This document shows positions 22,691 through 36,549 of a stretch of 64,000 nucleotides of DNA, piece after piece (the stretch's first letter is position 1; every line of letters begins with the position of its first letter). Source of the DNA: Epiperipatus broadwayi (taxonomy: Eukaryota > Onychophora > Udeonychophora > Euonychophora > Peripatidae); contig JAQFVV010006312.1 of assembly GCA_028023455.1 (NCBI GenBank), forward strand, positions 868,001 through 932,000. The letters are read 5' to 3'. The position numbers were made by a program, and so were the translations under genes. The notes under the pieces are model-generated. The model saw nothing but the letters and a program-made list of their open reading frames with translations. It was not told the DNA's origin and did no database searches.

Positions 22691-23743
22691 ATGGGACCAA
22701 ACACAACAAGAACACTGCACTCTCTTAATAATCTTCTGAACAATGCTAAAGATAGAATTCCATTTGAACATCCTCTTCAAATAGTTTATAAAATTTCATG
22801 CCCATCTCCAATTTGTAAAGCATTGTACTATGGAGAGTCTTGAGTTAATAGATCTATGAAAGTCATCAAGTACTTCTATCTTTAAAAAAGGGCAAAACAA
22901 TACCTGCAACATAAGTCAATTTTCTTGGATCACAAGCTTGCTACAGAACATATTTTCTCTTCTAACATTAAAACCATTTGCACAGAGAGAGATGATTGTA
23001 AGAGAAAGTTCAAGGAGGCTTAGGGTTATTGCAAGAGACCTATATTCAATCAACAGGAAGGAATCTTGCATCCCTGTGTTAAAAAAATGGACACCTGACA
23101 TTTGTAATGTACATTTCTTGCTACAATAATTTGCATATTTTATAAACTGTATATTCATTTTGCTCCCAGCATAGTTAGTTAATTTATTTTGCACTATGAT
23201 TCTGATGAGAATTCACCAAAAGTTAACTAAGTGCGATTAAGTTAGAATATATCTATATCGTTATACTTGGCTTGACTCAGCTCAAGATTTTGCAGAGTAT
23301 AACATATAAATTTGTGCAGGAAATAATAGGGACATTCAGTAAGATTGTAAAAAAGTCATAATATAAATTAGTATAGTATTTGCTTTTAATAGCTAAAAAA
23401 ATATTGAATTCACTAAAGTACATATGTTCATTAGACTGCTCATGTAAAACACAATCCAAGATTCTAAAAAGTAATATATAAAGAACTTTTTGTGTTGCAA
23501 TATATTTTAATGCATTTTATGTGCTTTATTTTTGTTATTAGATCAGTCTTCTTAAGCAATGCTATAATTATAGATTTTTTAAAAATGAAATTTAATAATT
23601 GTTAACAGGTTTTGGTATTTGTTTATATATTTACACATCAAAATTGAATAATCATATAGCAGTAAAGATACTACTAAAATTACATTTTTAAAAAAAATAA
23701 ACTTTTTTACAACCATCGCTTTAACTTTTGAACAAATATAACT
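22691..23743. other. Unassigned sequence after the leader repeats
   Basis: The string accaaacacaacaagaac near 22696 echoes the LTR end. Beyond that I see no gag or pol segment. Open frames at 22916-23194 and 22938-23129 overlap on opposite strands and show no domain. Confidence 0.4.
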
Positions 23744-23889
23744 CTTTAAGTGAAAACTACTTACCAAAACATACACACAGACATATGTATATATACATTT
23801 AATTATTAACCATTCACTTTAAGTGAAAACTACTTACCAAAACATACACACAGACATATGTATATATACATTTAATTATTAACCATTCA
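23744..23889. repeat. Two exact 73-bp tandem copies
   Basis: Units 23744-23816 and 23817-23889 are identical as read, each starting ctttaagtgaaaac and ending attaaccattca. Identity in such AT-rich DNA implies very recent duplication or an assembly artefact. Confidence 0.9.
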
Positions 23890-26460
<2,571 letters not shown>

Positions 26461-27020
26461 AGGTTGTAACTTACTCCAGATAAAAAATGTTGGTTCAGTG
26501 TGAAGTGCAACTTGGAAGTCTTTATCTTTATTCATAGGGTTTAAGTTTATATGATGGAATGAAAGTTATAAAATATATTGTATATTTTATGTGTTTATGT
26601 TTAAATAACAAATGGATATATTAATCTTTAATTAAGGTTTTAAATTTATCTCTGGACTAGGAATAGTTGTGAATATATACATTTTACACTTACAAATCAA
26701 AGTGCAACAATTTAGTACCAATAAATATTGAACAAATGATAAAAGTCTATGTAAAATATTATGGCCTGGGATAACTTAAAAGTGCTGTCCCAGCATGAAA
26801 TGTACTCTTGAGAGTTATTTGTATTTTTCAGATGTCTTCATTAATATGTTTCAAGCAAGCATGGTAGAGTGAAATTGTTAATTAAATATAATAAGATATG
26901 GAAAAAGAGAGCTGAAGTTGAATTATTTCATTTTATATATGTTGAATTAAAAAATGAATATATACATCTTTAGTTGAAGTTTAATATTTTTATCTAAACT
27001 AGGAAAACTATGATAATCTT
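26461..27020 (+). repeat. Two divergent direct copies of a repeat of about 300 bp
   Basis: The copies, starting near 26490 and 26785, share the order: a cagcatgaaatg / cagtgtgaagtg string, a tattttatRtgtt string, ggatatattaatctttaatt / gaatatatacatctttagtt, and ttatctctggactaggaa / tttatctaaactaggaa. The opening string also resembles the ggttcagcatgaaata string of the hairpin at 56.4 kb. Divergence is high, so this is an old duplication or two members of one repeat family. Confidence 0.5.
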
Positions 27021-27745
27021 TAATCTAGTAAATTATTAGTAATAATCATTAATATACTTATCTAAAGTGGATGGTATTAAAGTTATGAGTATACAAAATT
27101 TGACAATTGGAAATCAAACTGTAATAAAATATATATAAAGAAGGACTTCATTGCATAATGATAATGCATCCATCTGCTATTTTTCAGATGTGGGTTTTGA
27201 TATTTTTAACTGTTAATCATAATTTAAAAAATTTTTCTTTCATATTAATTGGATTACAATCAACTCAGTTTAAAGCTTAATATTAGGCAATAAATATATC
27301 TGATTATTTTTTGGCTAGAAGATAAAAACAAAAATGAAAAACTATTTAGAACTTGGTAAGTCTGATGAATATTGCTTTCTTTTTCACTGATCCTCCACAG
27401 GAATTTGTCGTAGTCTATTTAAAGACTATTTTATATATATGTAGAGAAAAAATAAAGTGAGGATTTGTTTGCCCTGAAACTCAAAAATTAGTAGATCAAT
27501 ATTGATGTCTTTTTTGTCTAGTTAGCATAAATTTCAGAGAAGTTTTCTAGATATTTTCTTTTTTGTCTTCTAGCAGAGACAGTTTCAAAGTAAAAAAACC
27601 ATGTCGTGTCCCATACTGAGTATAATCATTTCAAACAATACAATGATAAGTCAATAGATCTTTTCCAGATTTACAATAATTTTTTTTCTCAAGTACTTTT
27701 TTAAAAAAAAAAAATCACTACAAATTTTTAATAACTAATAAAGTA
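27021..27745. other. AT-rich spacer, nothing recognised
   Basis: No gene recognised. Confidence 0.5.
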
Positions 27746-27865
27746 ACTGCGCGCGTTGAGCGTCTAACTTGGAATCGGAAGATCTCCGAATCGATACTGG
27801 CGCTGATAGGTCTGGCACTCGATTTATTATGACTCCCAAGCAATAAATCCAGTAGTCTTTTTTTA
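27746..27865 (+). repeat. tRNA-derived SINE fragment, family S3
   Basis: A locally GC-rich block. It reads gcgcgttgagcgtctaactt, then ggaatcggaagatctccga, then the B-box-like gaatcgatac and gcgctg. This is the order of a tRNA 3' two-thirds (anticodon arm, then TpsiC arm). A non-tRNA part with ggtctggcactcg follows, and the block ends in a T run near 27858. The A-box region is degraded. Only one copy is seen in the window. Confidence 0.5.
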
Positions 27866-30103
27866 AAAAAAATATTAATCGATGGTCCGGATTTTAATAT
27901 CTATTACCCATTCTTTACATTTTTCATAATAAAATTTTTTTTTTTCATCTGTAATTATTAATATTTTAAACATACTTATTTAGTTAATCTATTCAAATAA
28001 CATGGACGAATATTATGACCATAATTTTTAAACATAATGTACGTACTTTTAGTAATACTATTGTAAACTACAATATTAAGGGAGACTTTGATAACTTACT
28101 AAAATATTTATATTTAAACTCTGACTGCAAGTTGAGAATATTAGCTTACTGTATGCTACAGAAATATTTATCTGTAAAATCCATTAATAATCACCCAAGA
28201 TGTCAGCTTTGCAAGTGATAAAATCATTTATTTAATGCCAAGATCATTAATTTTTATGTCAAAACGAAGATAACGATTCTTATAGTATCATTGACTTTGT
28301 TATTTATTATTCAAGGACTTTTAGATACCAAACTTATTTATTTTTTTGTTCCACTAGAAGAAGAAAAAAGAATGACAGAAATGAGGGAGAACTAGAAAAA
28401 AAAAAGATTTATATTTAAATGTTATTTTAAAAAATTAAATGTGTTTATATACATCTTACAATTGCAAAAGATTTTTTTCTCATATGATATAGCTTTAATT
28501 CGAACATCAAAGATCAATATTAAAAAGTTTATGATATAGTTTTAAATATAAAGCACTAAAATCCAATATTAATATGTAGTGTTAACACATCTCCATGTCA
28601 TGTTAAGATTCTGGATTTGAATTCGCACAGAGTAAAACTAGAATTTTGGAAGAGGATCGTCTAATTAGGCTTAGATTTTTTTTTCAAAACGGATAGCTCA
28701 AAAGCAGCATTGTTAATTATAAAATATTGATTAGTAAGTGAGTAAAATAAGGATAGAAAACTGCTCAAATCTTATTCATTTTACATCAAACAAGTAACTA
28801 GTGACTTCTCCTTTCCCATTTCTATATAAAGAATTGTTAAAGCAGTTTTTGTTCGACAAAAGGTTACTCAAAATCTATAAGTTTAATTACAAAGTGTTAA
28901 ATTAAACGAGTTTTTTTAATGGCAAGCTATATACTACACAACTCCTAATCAAGTGTTATTTTTTAACTTTAGGCTAGTTATGTTTATATTTCCAGCCAAC
29001 TATCCATTAAGTGAGAAAGTGTATATATTCTGTTATGCTTTTTGTTAATATGAAAATATATATGAATAGTAAGTACTTGCTTACAATTGCGCATATAAAA
29101 TAAGCATTGATAAAATATGTAAATCCATGCAAGTACTACTCTTAAACACGTAATTAAAACAGGCTTTAATATTTTTTTTTAAATAAGCTCTTAACAGTCT
29201 AATTAGCACACAAATCAACTGAAGGTTTGCAAAGATTTAAATTTTTCTTTCTTATTTTACTTTGATTAAAAATAAATAAATGAGACATGAAACAAAAAAT
29301 TTAATCTGTTTCTGAGAAAAATCAAGTTTTCCCTAGGCCAGATTCAAAGAGCAGGTTCTAGGAATGGTAAACAAATGATCTAACTACTGCATGAAATTAC
29401 ATCCTAAACACATTTATGTTCACATCAACATAAATCTTTAAAAATATTTTATTTGCTTTTATAATTTTTGTTCTATTTCAATTTTTTTCCAAATTAATAT
29501 AATTGTTTGTTGCTGTTGTTTTTTCAGAATATCCTTTAGTTTCTTTTTAAAAAAATTTTTTTTTTTTAAGTGTTAAATGCAAAAATTAATATTTCATTAA
29601 AGAGATAAGTTAAAAAGTGGAAATTATCATTTCGCCCAAAATTGTACGTTTAAATCTACATCCAGTTTTGATTTTTATCACGACCATAGTACTTTCATGG
29701 TACAAATAGATTTATATATAAGCGAAAGTAAAAACCGTTGCCAATATAAAAGAAAATTATTTGTTTGATTCTGAGACATCATTGAAAAATGATGCGATCA
29801 GAATCATATTATTTAGAAACCAGTTTATTTTTCTTACTTAATTTTTGTATCTTGTTATGAGGCATCATGTTGATTTTATTTACAAACTTCACTATTTACA
29901 GTTTTTTTTCATGTAGTAATGAATTTTCAATTTAACAATAAATAATAACTATTGTCTAACCAGAATAGTAAATCAAGAATTAAACATTTCTGTACCGATT
30001 TTCAACTAAGCAAAGCAATTTAAATAATTGCATAAAACTGTCGTATTCACGACATCACTTGAGTGCTTGAACGTCTTTTGATTTTAGAGCAATTAATTGC
30101 TTA
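27866..30103. other. AT-rich intergenic, nothing recognised
   Basis: Open frame 28015-28218 (67 residues, ends CQLCK) shows no domain that I recognise and lacks any neighbouring coding signal. A ggatttgaattcgc string near 28613 is loosely B-box-like but stands alone. Confidence 0.45.

Positions 30104-30166
<63 letters not shown>
30104..30166. repeat. (ATT)n microsatellite
   Basis: About 20 ATT units. Nothing LINE-like was recognised immediately upstream, so it is not clearly a retroelement tail. Confidence 0.95.
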
Positions 30167-31614
30167 TATTTCGTCTATACCTTGTTGTATATTTTGAACT
30201 TAATGTTTAAATTCACATTAACAATTTAAATATTTCCATTAGAATAGTAAATTAGAATGACAACTTTTTAAACATTAAATATCTGCATGTATTTACAAAT
30301 AAATATTATTTTATAACAAACATGTATAAACATTTTTTATATTAATTATTGTTGCAACTTATAATTTATAGGATTTAAATAAATATATATAGACACTCAC
30401 ACCCAATAATATATGATACTGTTTTTATCAATGTGCATTTTGCTACAGTAGGTTTACAATTGCAAAAAATTCAAAAATATAATTAATATATTGTAAGAAC
30501 CATGAAGCAGATCACTACATCTGGTGAAGTTTTTTTTAAAAAAAAACTACTTTAAATAAATGTTTCGATATTATAACAGAATAGTTATAAAACTTAATAA
30601 ATTAAATATGTCATATGTATCCCTAAAAATGCATATGACTGGAGTAAAGTGACTGCATTGAATAATTTCTAATATTTGCTTATTTAATATTGAACACTTA
30701 GATGCTTGCAAAAAGAGGAATATAAAAGAGTTAAGAATGAGTTCAAGATTGAAAATAAAGTATTTCTATTTGTCAATTATACAAAATTAACTAATTATAC
30801 ATAGCATTAATGGAAGTTGCTTTGAAAAAATTCTATGCTTATTACTGTGGATGGGGTGGTTCAAAAAGAGACATAACCATAATTTGTAAAGAGGATTTGA
30901 TCAGTCAGAAATTTTAATTATGAACATATATCTCTAAAAGCATTTAACTAATGGAAATTTTTATTAAAAGATGATAAAATTCATGGCCTGAGAAGAAAAA
31001 AATGAAAATGTAAAAATATTTAAATATATGAATTTTTAATTATGGTAAAAATTTAAAATTATTGTAAAATATTATTTACAAAATAATTTGTTAGCCAAAA
31101 AATAATTTGTTGTTTATAAAAGAAATAAGTAAATAAGATTTGAACAATAAGGTAAAAAGTTCCATGGGATTTTGAAAAATATTCTGTACAGAAAGAAACT
31201 TTTTTTTTAACAACAGGAAAGAAAGAGTTCTAAAAAGCTTTAAAAAGACTGTGTGAAGAACCAAATAGATCAATTTAGTTTAATTCACATAAAGATGGAC
31301 ATCATCAATTAGTTAATTACTGTGCCTAATCATCTAGAAAACAATGTTGGACAAGTAAAAAGGGTTTCAGTAATAATCATAAGCTGTTTATTAGATGCTA
31401 CTATAACAAAATTATTTATAAGTAAAGAAAGTACCTGCCAGCCTATCTTCATTGCAATGATGAGAAGTCAATTTATGTTTTAGCTGTCTCAAGATGATTA
31501 TTTAAGGCCACTAAACATGCATGAGTGGCTTAAACTTAATATATAGTGTGAAACATACATTATTGTTTATCACAATGCAAAATGTCTTTAACTACTCCAA
31601 AGAAGGTTTGCTTT
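30167..31614. other. AT-rich spacer, nothing recognised
   Basis: No gene or repeat recognised up to the LTR at 31615. Confidence 0.5.
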
Positions 31615-32208
31615 TGTTATAGCTCAACATATTTTCAAGTAATAGACTTGCCCAGATTCAATCTTATTAATTGGATTTAGAATGCAATGCTACAGACCAA
31701 TAGATACATGTAAAAATAAAATATAGCCAATGGCAGAAATAGACCAATAGGCAAAGATGATTACTGAATCCAACTGCTCTCATTAAGGAAGAAGATGGCT
31801 ATAAATAGGCAGTCCATTTGGAGGTAGGATCAGACAACAATCAATCGGAACTAAATGGCAGTATGAATATTGTCACAAAATTTTTAAAGCAGTGAGGCAA
31901 GTTCACATAGAACTGAAAGCTGTTAGATAATAAGCCAGACATGAGGCAAGCCATCACAGTCTAGATAGAAGGGTTACTGTATCTGTATTACAAGACAGCT
32001 ATGATGATAATCTGGAAGTGTTAGGAATACCTAGAAGGACACCTGAAATTTATTGCATCAATAAATAGCAGATCAACTAGGTGTGTACTTTGCCAATGTA
32101 TAAAGGCAAATGGTGTAGACATATTTTATGCAAAATATATAAACTTAATAAATATTTAATCATAATTTTGGCAGTTCATGTTTATTCTGGGAATAAATAA
32201 ACACAACA
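31615..32208 (+). mobile_element. LTR (Ty3/gypsy-like), 5' copy B
   Basis: About 594 bp, beginning TGTTATAGCTC and ending ...AAACACAACA. It has CCAAT-type strings near 31694, 31722 and 31743 and a TATA box (ctataaatagg) at 31799-31809. At 32211 a ttggtacagtcag string sits where a tRNA primer-binding site belongs, and gag starts 60 bases later. It is similar in layout and many short strings to LTR A (21719-22320), but the two are clearly diverged and so come from different insertions. Confidence 0.7.
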
Positions 32209-32270
32209 TATTTGGTACAGTCAGAAAATTTTGCCCCCAAGAGCTCAACAGATTAGAAAATTTTTTTAAA

Positions 32271-33060
32271 ATGACTAAAATTGGCTCATTAGAAGAGTTC
32301 AATCCAGATTATCTGGAAAATTGGCCAGTCTTCATGGATTAAATGCTTTTACCCTCAAACTAGTCAGATCAAAAATGTTGAATTCAAATATATAACATTC
32401 ATAATGATTTGTTGTGTGCACATATGTGAGTTTTACTTGCAGAAGCATTTCCAATGTTTCCAATTAAGCTTGATTTAGATGAAGCACTATCTCCTATGGT
32501 CAGTCCAAACCTCCTAACAATATGAAGAGGTATTATTCAATTTCTATACTCAAGAGAAGGTGGAAAAAGCAAGAGATTTTGCCACTAAGCTCAGGAAGCT
32601 TGCATTTACCTGTGAGATTGTGAAATATTTTAAACAAAATGCTAAGAGATCATTATATTTGTAGTATGCATAATCATGGGCTCAGGATCAAATTGTCAAT
32701 GGATCCAAATACTATCATTGACTCTGTAGTCTTACAAGGAACTCTGGTTGAATCTATGTTGATTCAGACCATTCCATTTAATAAAAGTAGTCCCAGAATT
32801 AAAACCATAGATTGAAAAACAACTGTCTAAAAACTTTTTAATCAGAATGAGCTTTAGAGATCACTATTAATAATTTTGTAAAAGTTTGTTACAGATGTGA
32901 CAAATAAAAACATGCATTTGTAGAAAGTCCATATTGGCATACAATGTATAAATATTGTAAGAATGTCAGTCATATAGAAGAAGGTGATAGTTTTAAAAAG
33001 AAAAAACAAACATGGAAAAGTCAAAAGGCAAGGTAAAATCAAATAAAGTCAATGACTGTA
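32271..33060 (+). pseudogene. Degenerate Ty3/gypsy-like gag
   Basis: Gag would coat the element RNA. The start at 32271 reads MTKIGSLEEFNPDYLENWPV, a typical opening for this class. A stop follows at about 32340. Around 32535-32770, in shifting frames, are the segments EKARDFATKLRKLAFTCEI and IDSVVLQGTLVESML, matching the capsid C-terminal part of gypsy Gag. At 32887-32990 a zinc-knuckle region reads CYRCDK, stop, KHAF...YKYCKNVSHIE: CxxC is present but the last Cys is missing and a stop interrupts. A basic KKKKQT tail follows. It has several stops and frame changes and is certainly inactive. Confidence 0.7.
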
Positions 33061-33111
33061 AAACAGCATTGATTGAGTGAAAGCAAAATTAGTAATGATA
33101 TGCTAATAACA

Positions 33112-33330
33112 ATGGAACTGGATACCATGTCTACAGTGACCATTGGGTCAAAAACACATGGATCATCATTAATAAAAAGTAATCATTGCCTGCAACCTAG
33201 CAATATAGTGATTGCTGATTATGAAGGCAATCAAATAACCCTCTTGGATTGAACAAAAATTAAAATTACTGTGCTCAGTAAAATAATTTATTTGCCACTT
33301 GTTGTGTCACTTAGTAAGTACAACAATGAT
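33112..33330 (+). pseudogene. Probable aspartic protease remnant of the gypsy-like element
   Basis: The reading MELDTMSTVTIGS at 33112-33150 resembles the active-site region of retrotransposon proteases, which carry D-T/S-G. Here the Gly reads as Met. Later come LQPSNIVIADYEGNQITLLD and KIIYLPLVV, which fit the protease core and C-terminal segments of gypsy elements. A stop lies between them. No reverse transcriptase or integrase was recognised after 33330, so the element stops here or is too eroded to see. Confidence 0.5.
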
Positions 33331-34511
33331 TTGAACAGCAAATAGATGCTATACCTAGCCAACACATCAGAAAAATGGTATGACATATGTTTATGTATGA
33401 AATATTATAAATATTGTTATATAAAAACTTAAAAATATTTAAAGTATACATATATAAGTTCATATTTATTTTGAGAATATATAAATATAACATTTACTGC
33501 ATGAGAATGTGGTTGTGACAATCAATGCATATATGTATCAAGAAAATTGTCAAACCAACCTAAAGTTTAACCAAAATTTAAATCAAAGCAACCATATTTT
33601 GAAGACAGCTGAATGAAACATTTAATAAATTTTTAAAGTCAAATAAAAAGACAGTTCAACTAAAAACCCATGAAGCAACATTCCATTCAAATTATATGTA
33701 AAGGTACTTAATAAAATTTATGCACATTTTATTAATTAAATACTAGTAAGAAATTTATATATTTCAGTTGAAGAAGATATTTGAATGAATAATTAAATAT
33801 GTGTAAAGTTAATGTCATAGATTTATGTTTTTATTATTATGATTAATTTTTAAAATTTGTTCTCCACATTGAAATTATTTTGTGAAAATGAAATAGGAAA
33901 AAATATTTCTTTACATATATAATGCTTTAAGCTACAATGTGGGTGAATTTGTGACTATAATACTTGTAGGTAATAGTTTTACTACTATTAGTAAACCTAT
34001 ATAACATAGATATTTAAGACCAAGATGTGATTATGTCAATACTATTTGTTATTTATTAGCTAACCTTCCCTATTATTATTTTTAGTTATTCTTGAATGCA
34101 TAAATATATTTTTTTATATGTTTAATTTGAATATGGGACAAAAAAACTAGAACTCTTATAGCTAAAATAGGAAAAATATTAGAAATATGAAAGATTTCAA
34201 TTAAAATCGAGAATAATTTTTAATACCTGGAGATGGCACTTATTATCATGACCCTCCATGGTTCACTATAAATAAAAGCTATTTTCATAGAATATATGTT
34301 TTTTAAAAAACTTTGGAGTTATGTACCATATTTGGAAAATGAATCAAATAATCCAAAATTTTTTTTTTTTGATAATAATGTTTGAATAATACAGTGTTTG
34401 GTTTGATTATCATCAATAACTTAAAAATCATGTGCGTTGCTGTAAATTATAATTATTTTTTTAAGTTTATGAGTGAATTAAGTATCTTGTTCTACCTATT
34501 TGTATTTTTAT
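33331..34511. other. AT-rich spacer, nothing recognised
   Basis: No RT, integrase or second LTR was recognised, although the rest of a gypsy-like element would be expected here. Confidence 0.5.
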
Positions 34512-34737
34512 AAACTATAAATGACAAAATACCTAAGAATGGTTAATATTAAATTTAAAATCTTAGATGCAGACAGGTTCTTTAAATGTTTTTAAATGTT
34601 CTCATGAACATCAAAAATTACTTGAAACTATAAATGACAAAATACCTAAGAATGGTTAATATTAAATTTAAAATCTTAGATGCAGACAGGTTCTTTAAAT
34701 GTTTTTAAATGTTCTCATGAACATCAAAAATTACTTG
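34512..34737. repeat. Two exact 113-bp tandem copies
   Basis: Units 34512-34624 and 34625-34737 read identically, each starting aaactataaatgac and ending aaaattacttg. No coding content. Confidence 0.92.
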
Positions 34738-35528
34738 GTTATATTGAATTTGGAATAAGTTGAGCTATATAGTTGTGCAAATATAAAATCTCCAAATCAT
34801 ATCATATTACATTTGACAAACCCACATATAGTTATTTCATAATTGAGTTATTTCATTCTACTTGCTACCACTACAAAATATATGTATGAAAATATATATA
34901 TTTATTTGTGCATGTAATATAAATATTTAGATGAAGAGAAATATATATTTTTTTAAATAAATCATAATTGTTTTAACTTTGATATTTACTATGATTTTCT
35001 ATGGATATAAAAGTTGGATCTTATATATAAAATCTTTAAATGTTTGTCTGTAACACTGTCACATGTTATTCAAGTTAAATATTTCTTTGTTAGAGGATGT
35101 ACTTTCCGAGAGAAAAAATAATGATTTATTCTGCCATTAATAAATCATAATTTTTTATGAAGCATTTTATGCAAAAAAAATAATTTCTTCCTTCCTTTCA
35201 TAGGCTGAGTACATTAATTTCACAAAGCAAAAAAAAAAAATTATTAAACTATCAAATTAAAAACACTATCAAAAATGGCTGCCCTTTCCATAGGCCAGGT
35301 ACATTTCTGGATTCTAAAAAAATATGGTCTTTTACACAAGACATAGGGAATAAAACTTTTTAAAGGATAAAATGCTCAGAAAAAAATCAGTATATGTATT
35401 TTTAACTATAGTATAGAACTAAATAGGTATAGTATTTAAATCATGAAGAAAGGGTGATTATAGTACATAAAGTTATATTTGAAATATAATATTTAGTTAG
35501 GGAGGAAAATAAATGCTGTAGTACTGTA
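34738..35528. other. AT-rich spacer with a short recurring motif
   Basis: Strings tttcataggctgagtaca (about 35198) and ctttccataggccaggtaca (about 35284) recur as ctttccataggctgcataca at about 36689, beyond the DNA element. Otherwise nothing recognised. Confidence 0.5.
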
Positions 35529-36547
35529 CACCTGGGTCTCTTTATATGTGGACTTATTTAACACGATTTTGAAGTTACATGATTCCTGTTTCACCGGAAG
35601 TCGAACTCCGATAATGTGCTATTACTTTAAATAATAAATTTCGCGCTTTTTTGTTATATTGAAAGTAATAGCACATTATTGGAATTCGACTTTCATAATA
35701 ATTTTAATATTTTCAGTGCTTTATAATAGTAAGATTTTATGCAATAATGAAATTAAAATCATGATTTTCACATTTTATGTATACACACATTAAATTTTAC
35801 AAGATTATAATGTAAATTTGTTCAAACATTGTGCATGTTAATTTTGCATTTTAAATCATATTCTGTTTTTGCTATTTTAAAAAAAAATGTAATCAGTGGG
35901 CACAATTAAATTTGACAATTAAAAATTAAAATCTGATTTTTAATTGTAATTAACAATTTAAAAATTACTTGGCGACTTTAAATTAATGTGATGTGAAATT
36001 TGATTTTTAAACAGAATTGAAAATTAAAAAATTAAAGACAAAAATAAGAATTTAATTTTTAGTTGTTAGTTTCATAAACAATTAATAAAATCATCATGTC
36101 AAAGATTAATTACTAATTATGTTGTCACCAGAAAAACATTGACACAACATGAGTGTGAAGTTGGTGCTAGTTGTATTTCCTCAGTTCGCAAATGAACATG
36201 TTTTTTTGGCAAATAGCGATAATAATTAAAACGTGTATAAAAAAATGTAAATTACTGTACTCTAAATTATGCATAAAAATATATTATTTTGAATAAAATT
36301 AAATATTATAGTTAAAAAAAAGTTTGTCTTGTATCAATTTTTTTCAAATCTGAAATTTTTTATTAGTCATATTTTATTTCCTTATTTTTTTTTGCGTGAA
36401 TTTTAAAGTAATTTTACGTTGGTGCTTTGCTTTTACATGAATTTTGAAAAATCACAGACTGCATCCCTCTTTTTCAATGTAAGTTATGTCTATTTTTGCA
36501 CGTGTTTTCTGAGGAACCTATCTATTACATAAAATGAGACCCAGGTG
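35529..36547. mobile_element. TA-flanked inverted-repeat DNA element, about 1.02 kb
   Basis: The left end CACCTGGGTCTC (35529-35540) and right end GAGACCCAGGTG (36536-36547) are exact reverse complements, with looser pairing for about 8 more bases. Each is bordered by TA (35527-35528 and 36548-36549), the target duplication of Tc1/mariner-type transposons. The interior has no transposase frame, so it would be non-autonomous. It contains a second hairpin at 35598-35693. Confidence 0.68.
35598..35693. repeat. 33-bp-arm hairpin inside the DNA element
   Basis: The arms 35598-35630 and 35661-35693 are reverse complements with about four mismatches, sharing aatgtgctattacttt. The loop of 30 bases contains ttcgcgcttttttg. 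It may be a nested smaller element or a subterminal structure. Confidence 0.85.
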
Positions 36548-36549
36548 TA

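Noticed and set aside
22338-22780. Three overlapping open frames with repeated peptide blocks
   Set aside because: They translate the tandem leader repeats on both strands with no codon or domain signal.
28015-28218. 67-residue frame ending CQLCK
   Set aside because: Looked briefly like a zinc-finger fragment, but only one CxxC is present and nothing conserved surrounds it.
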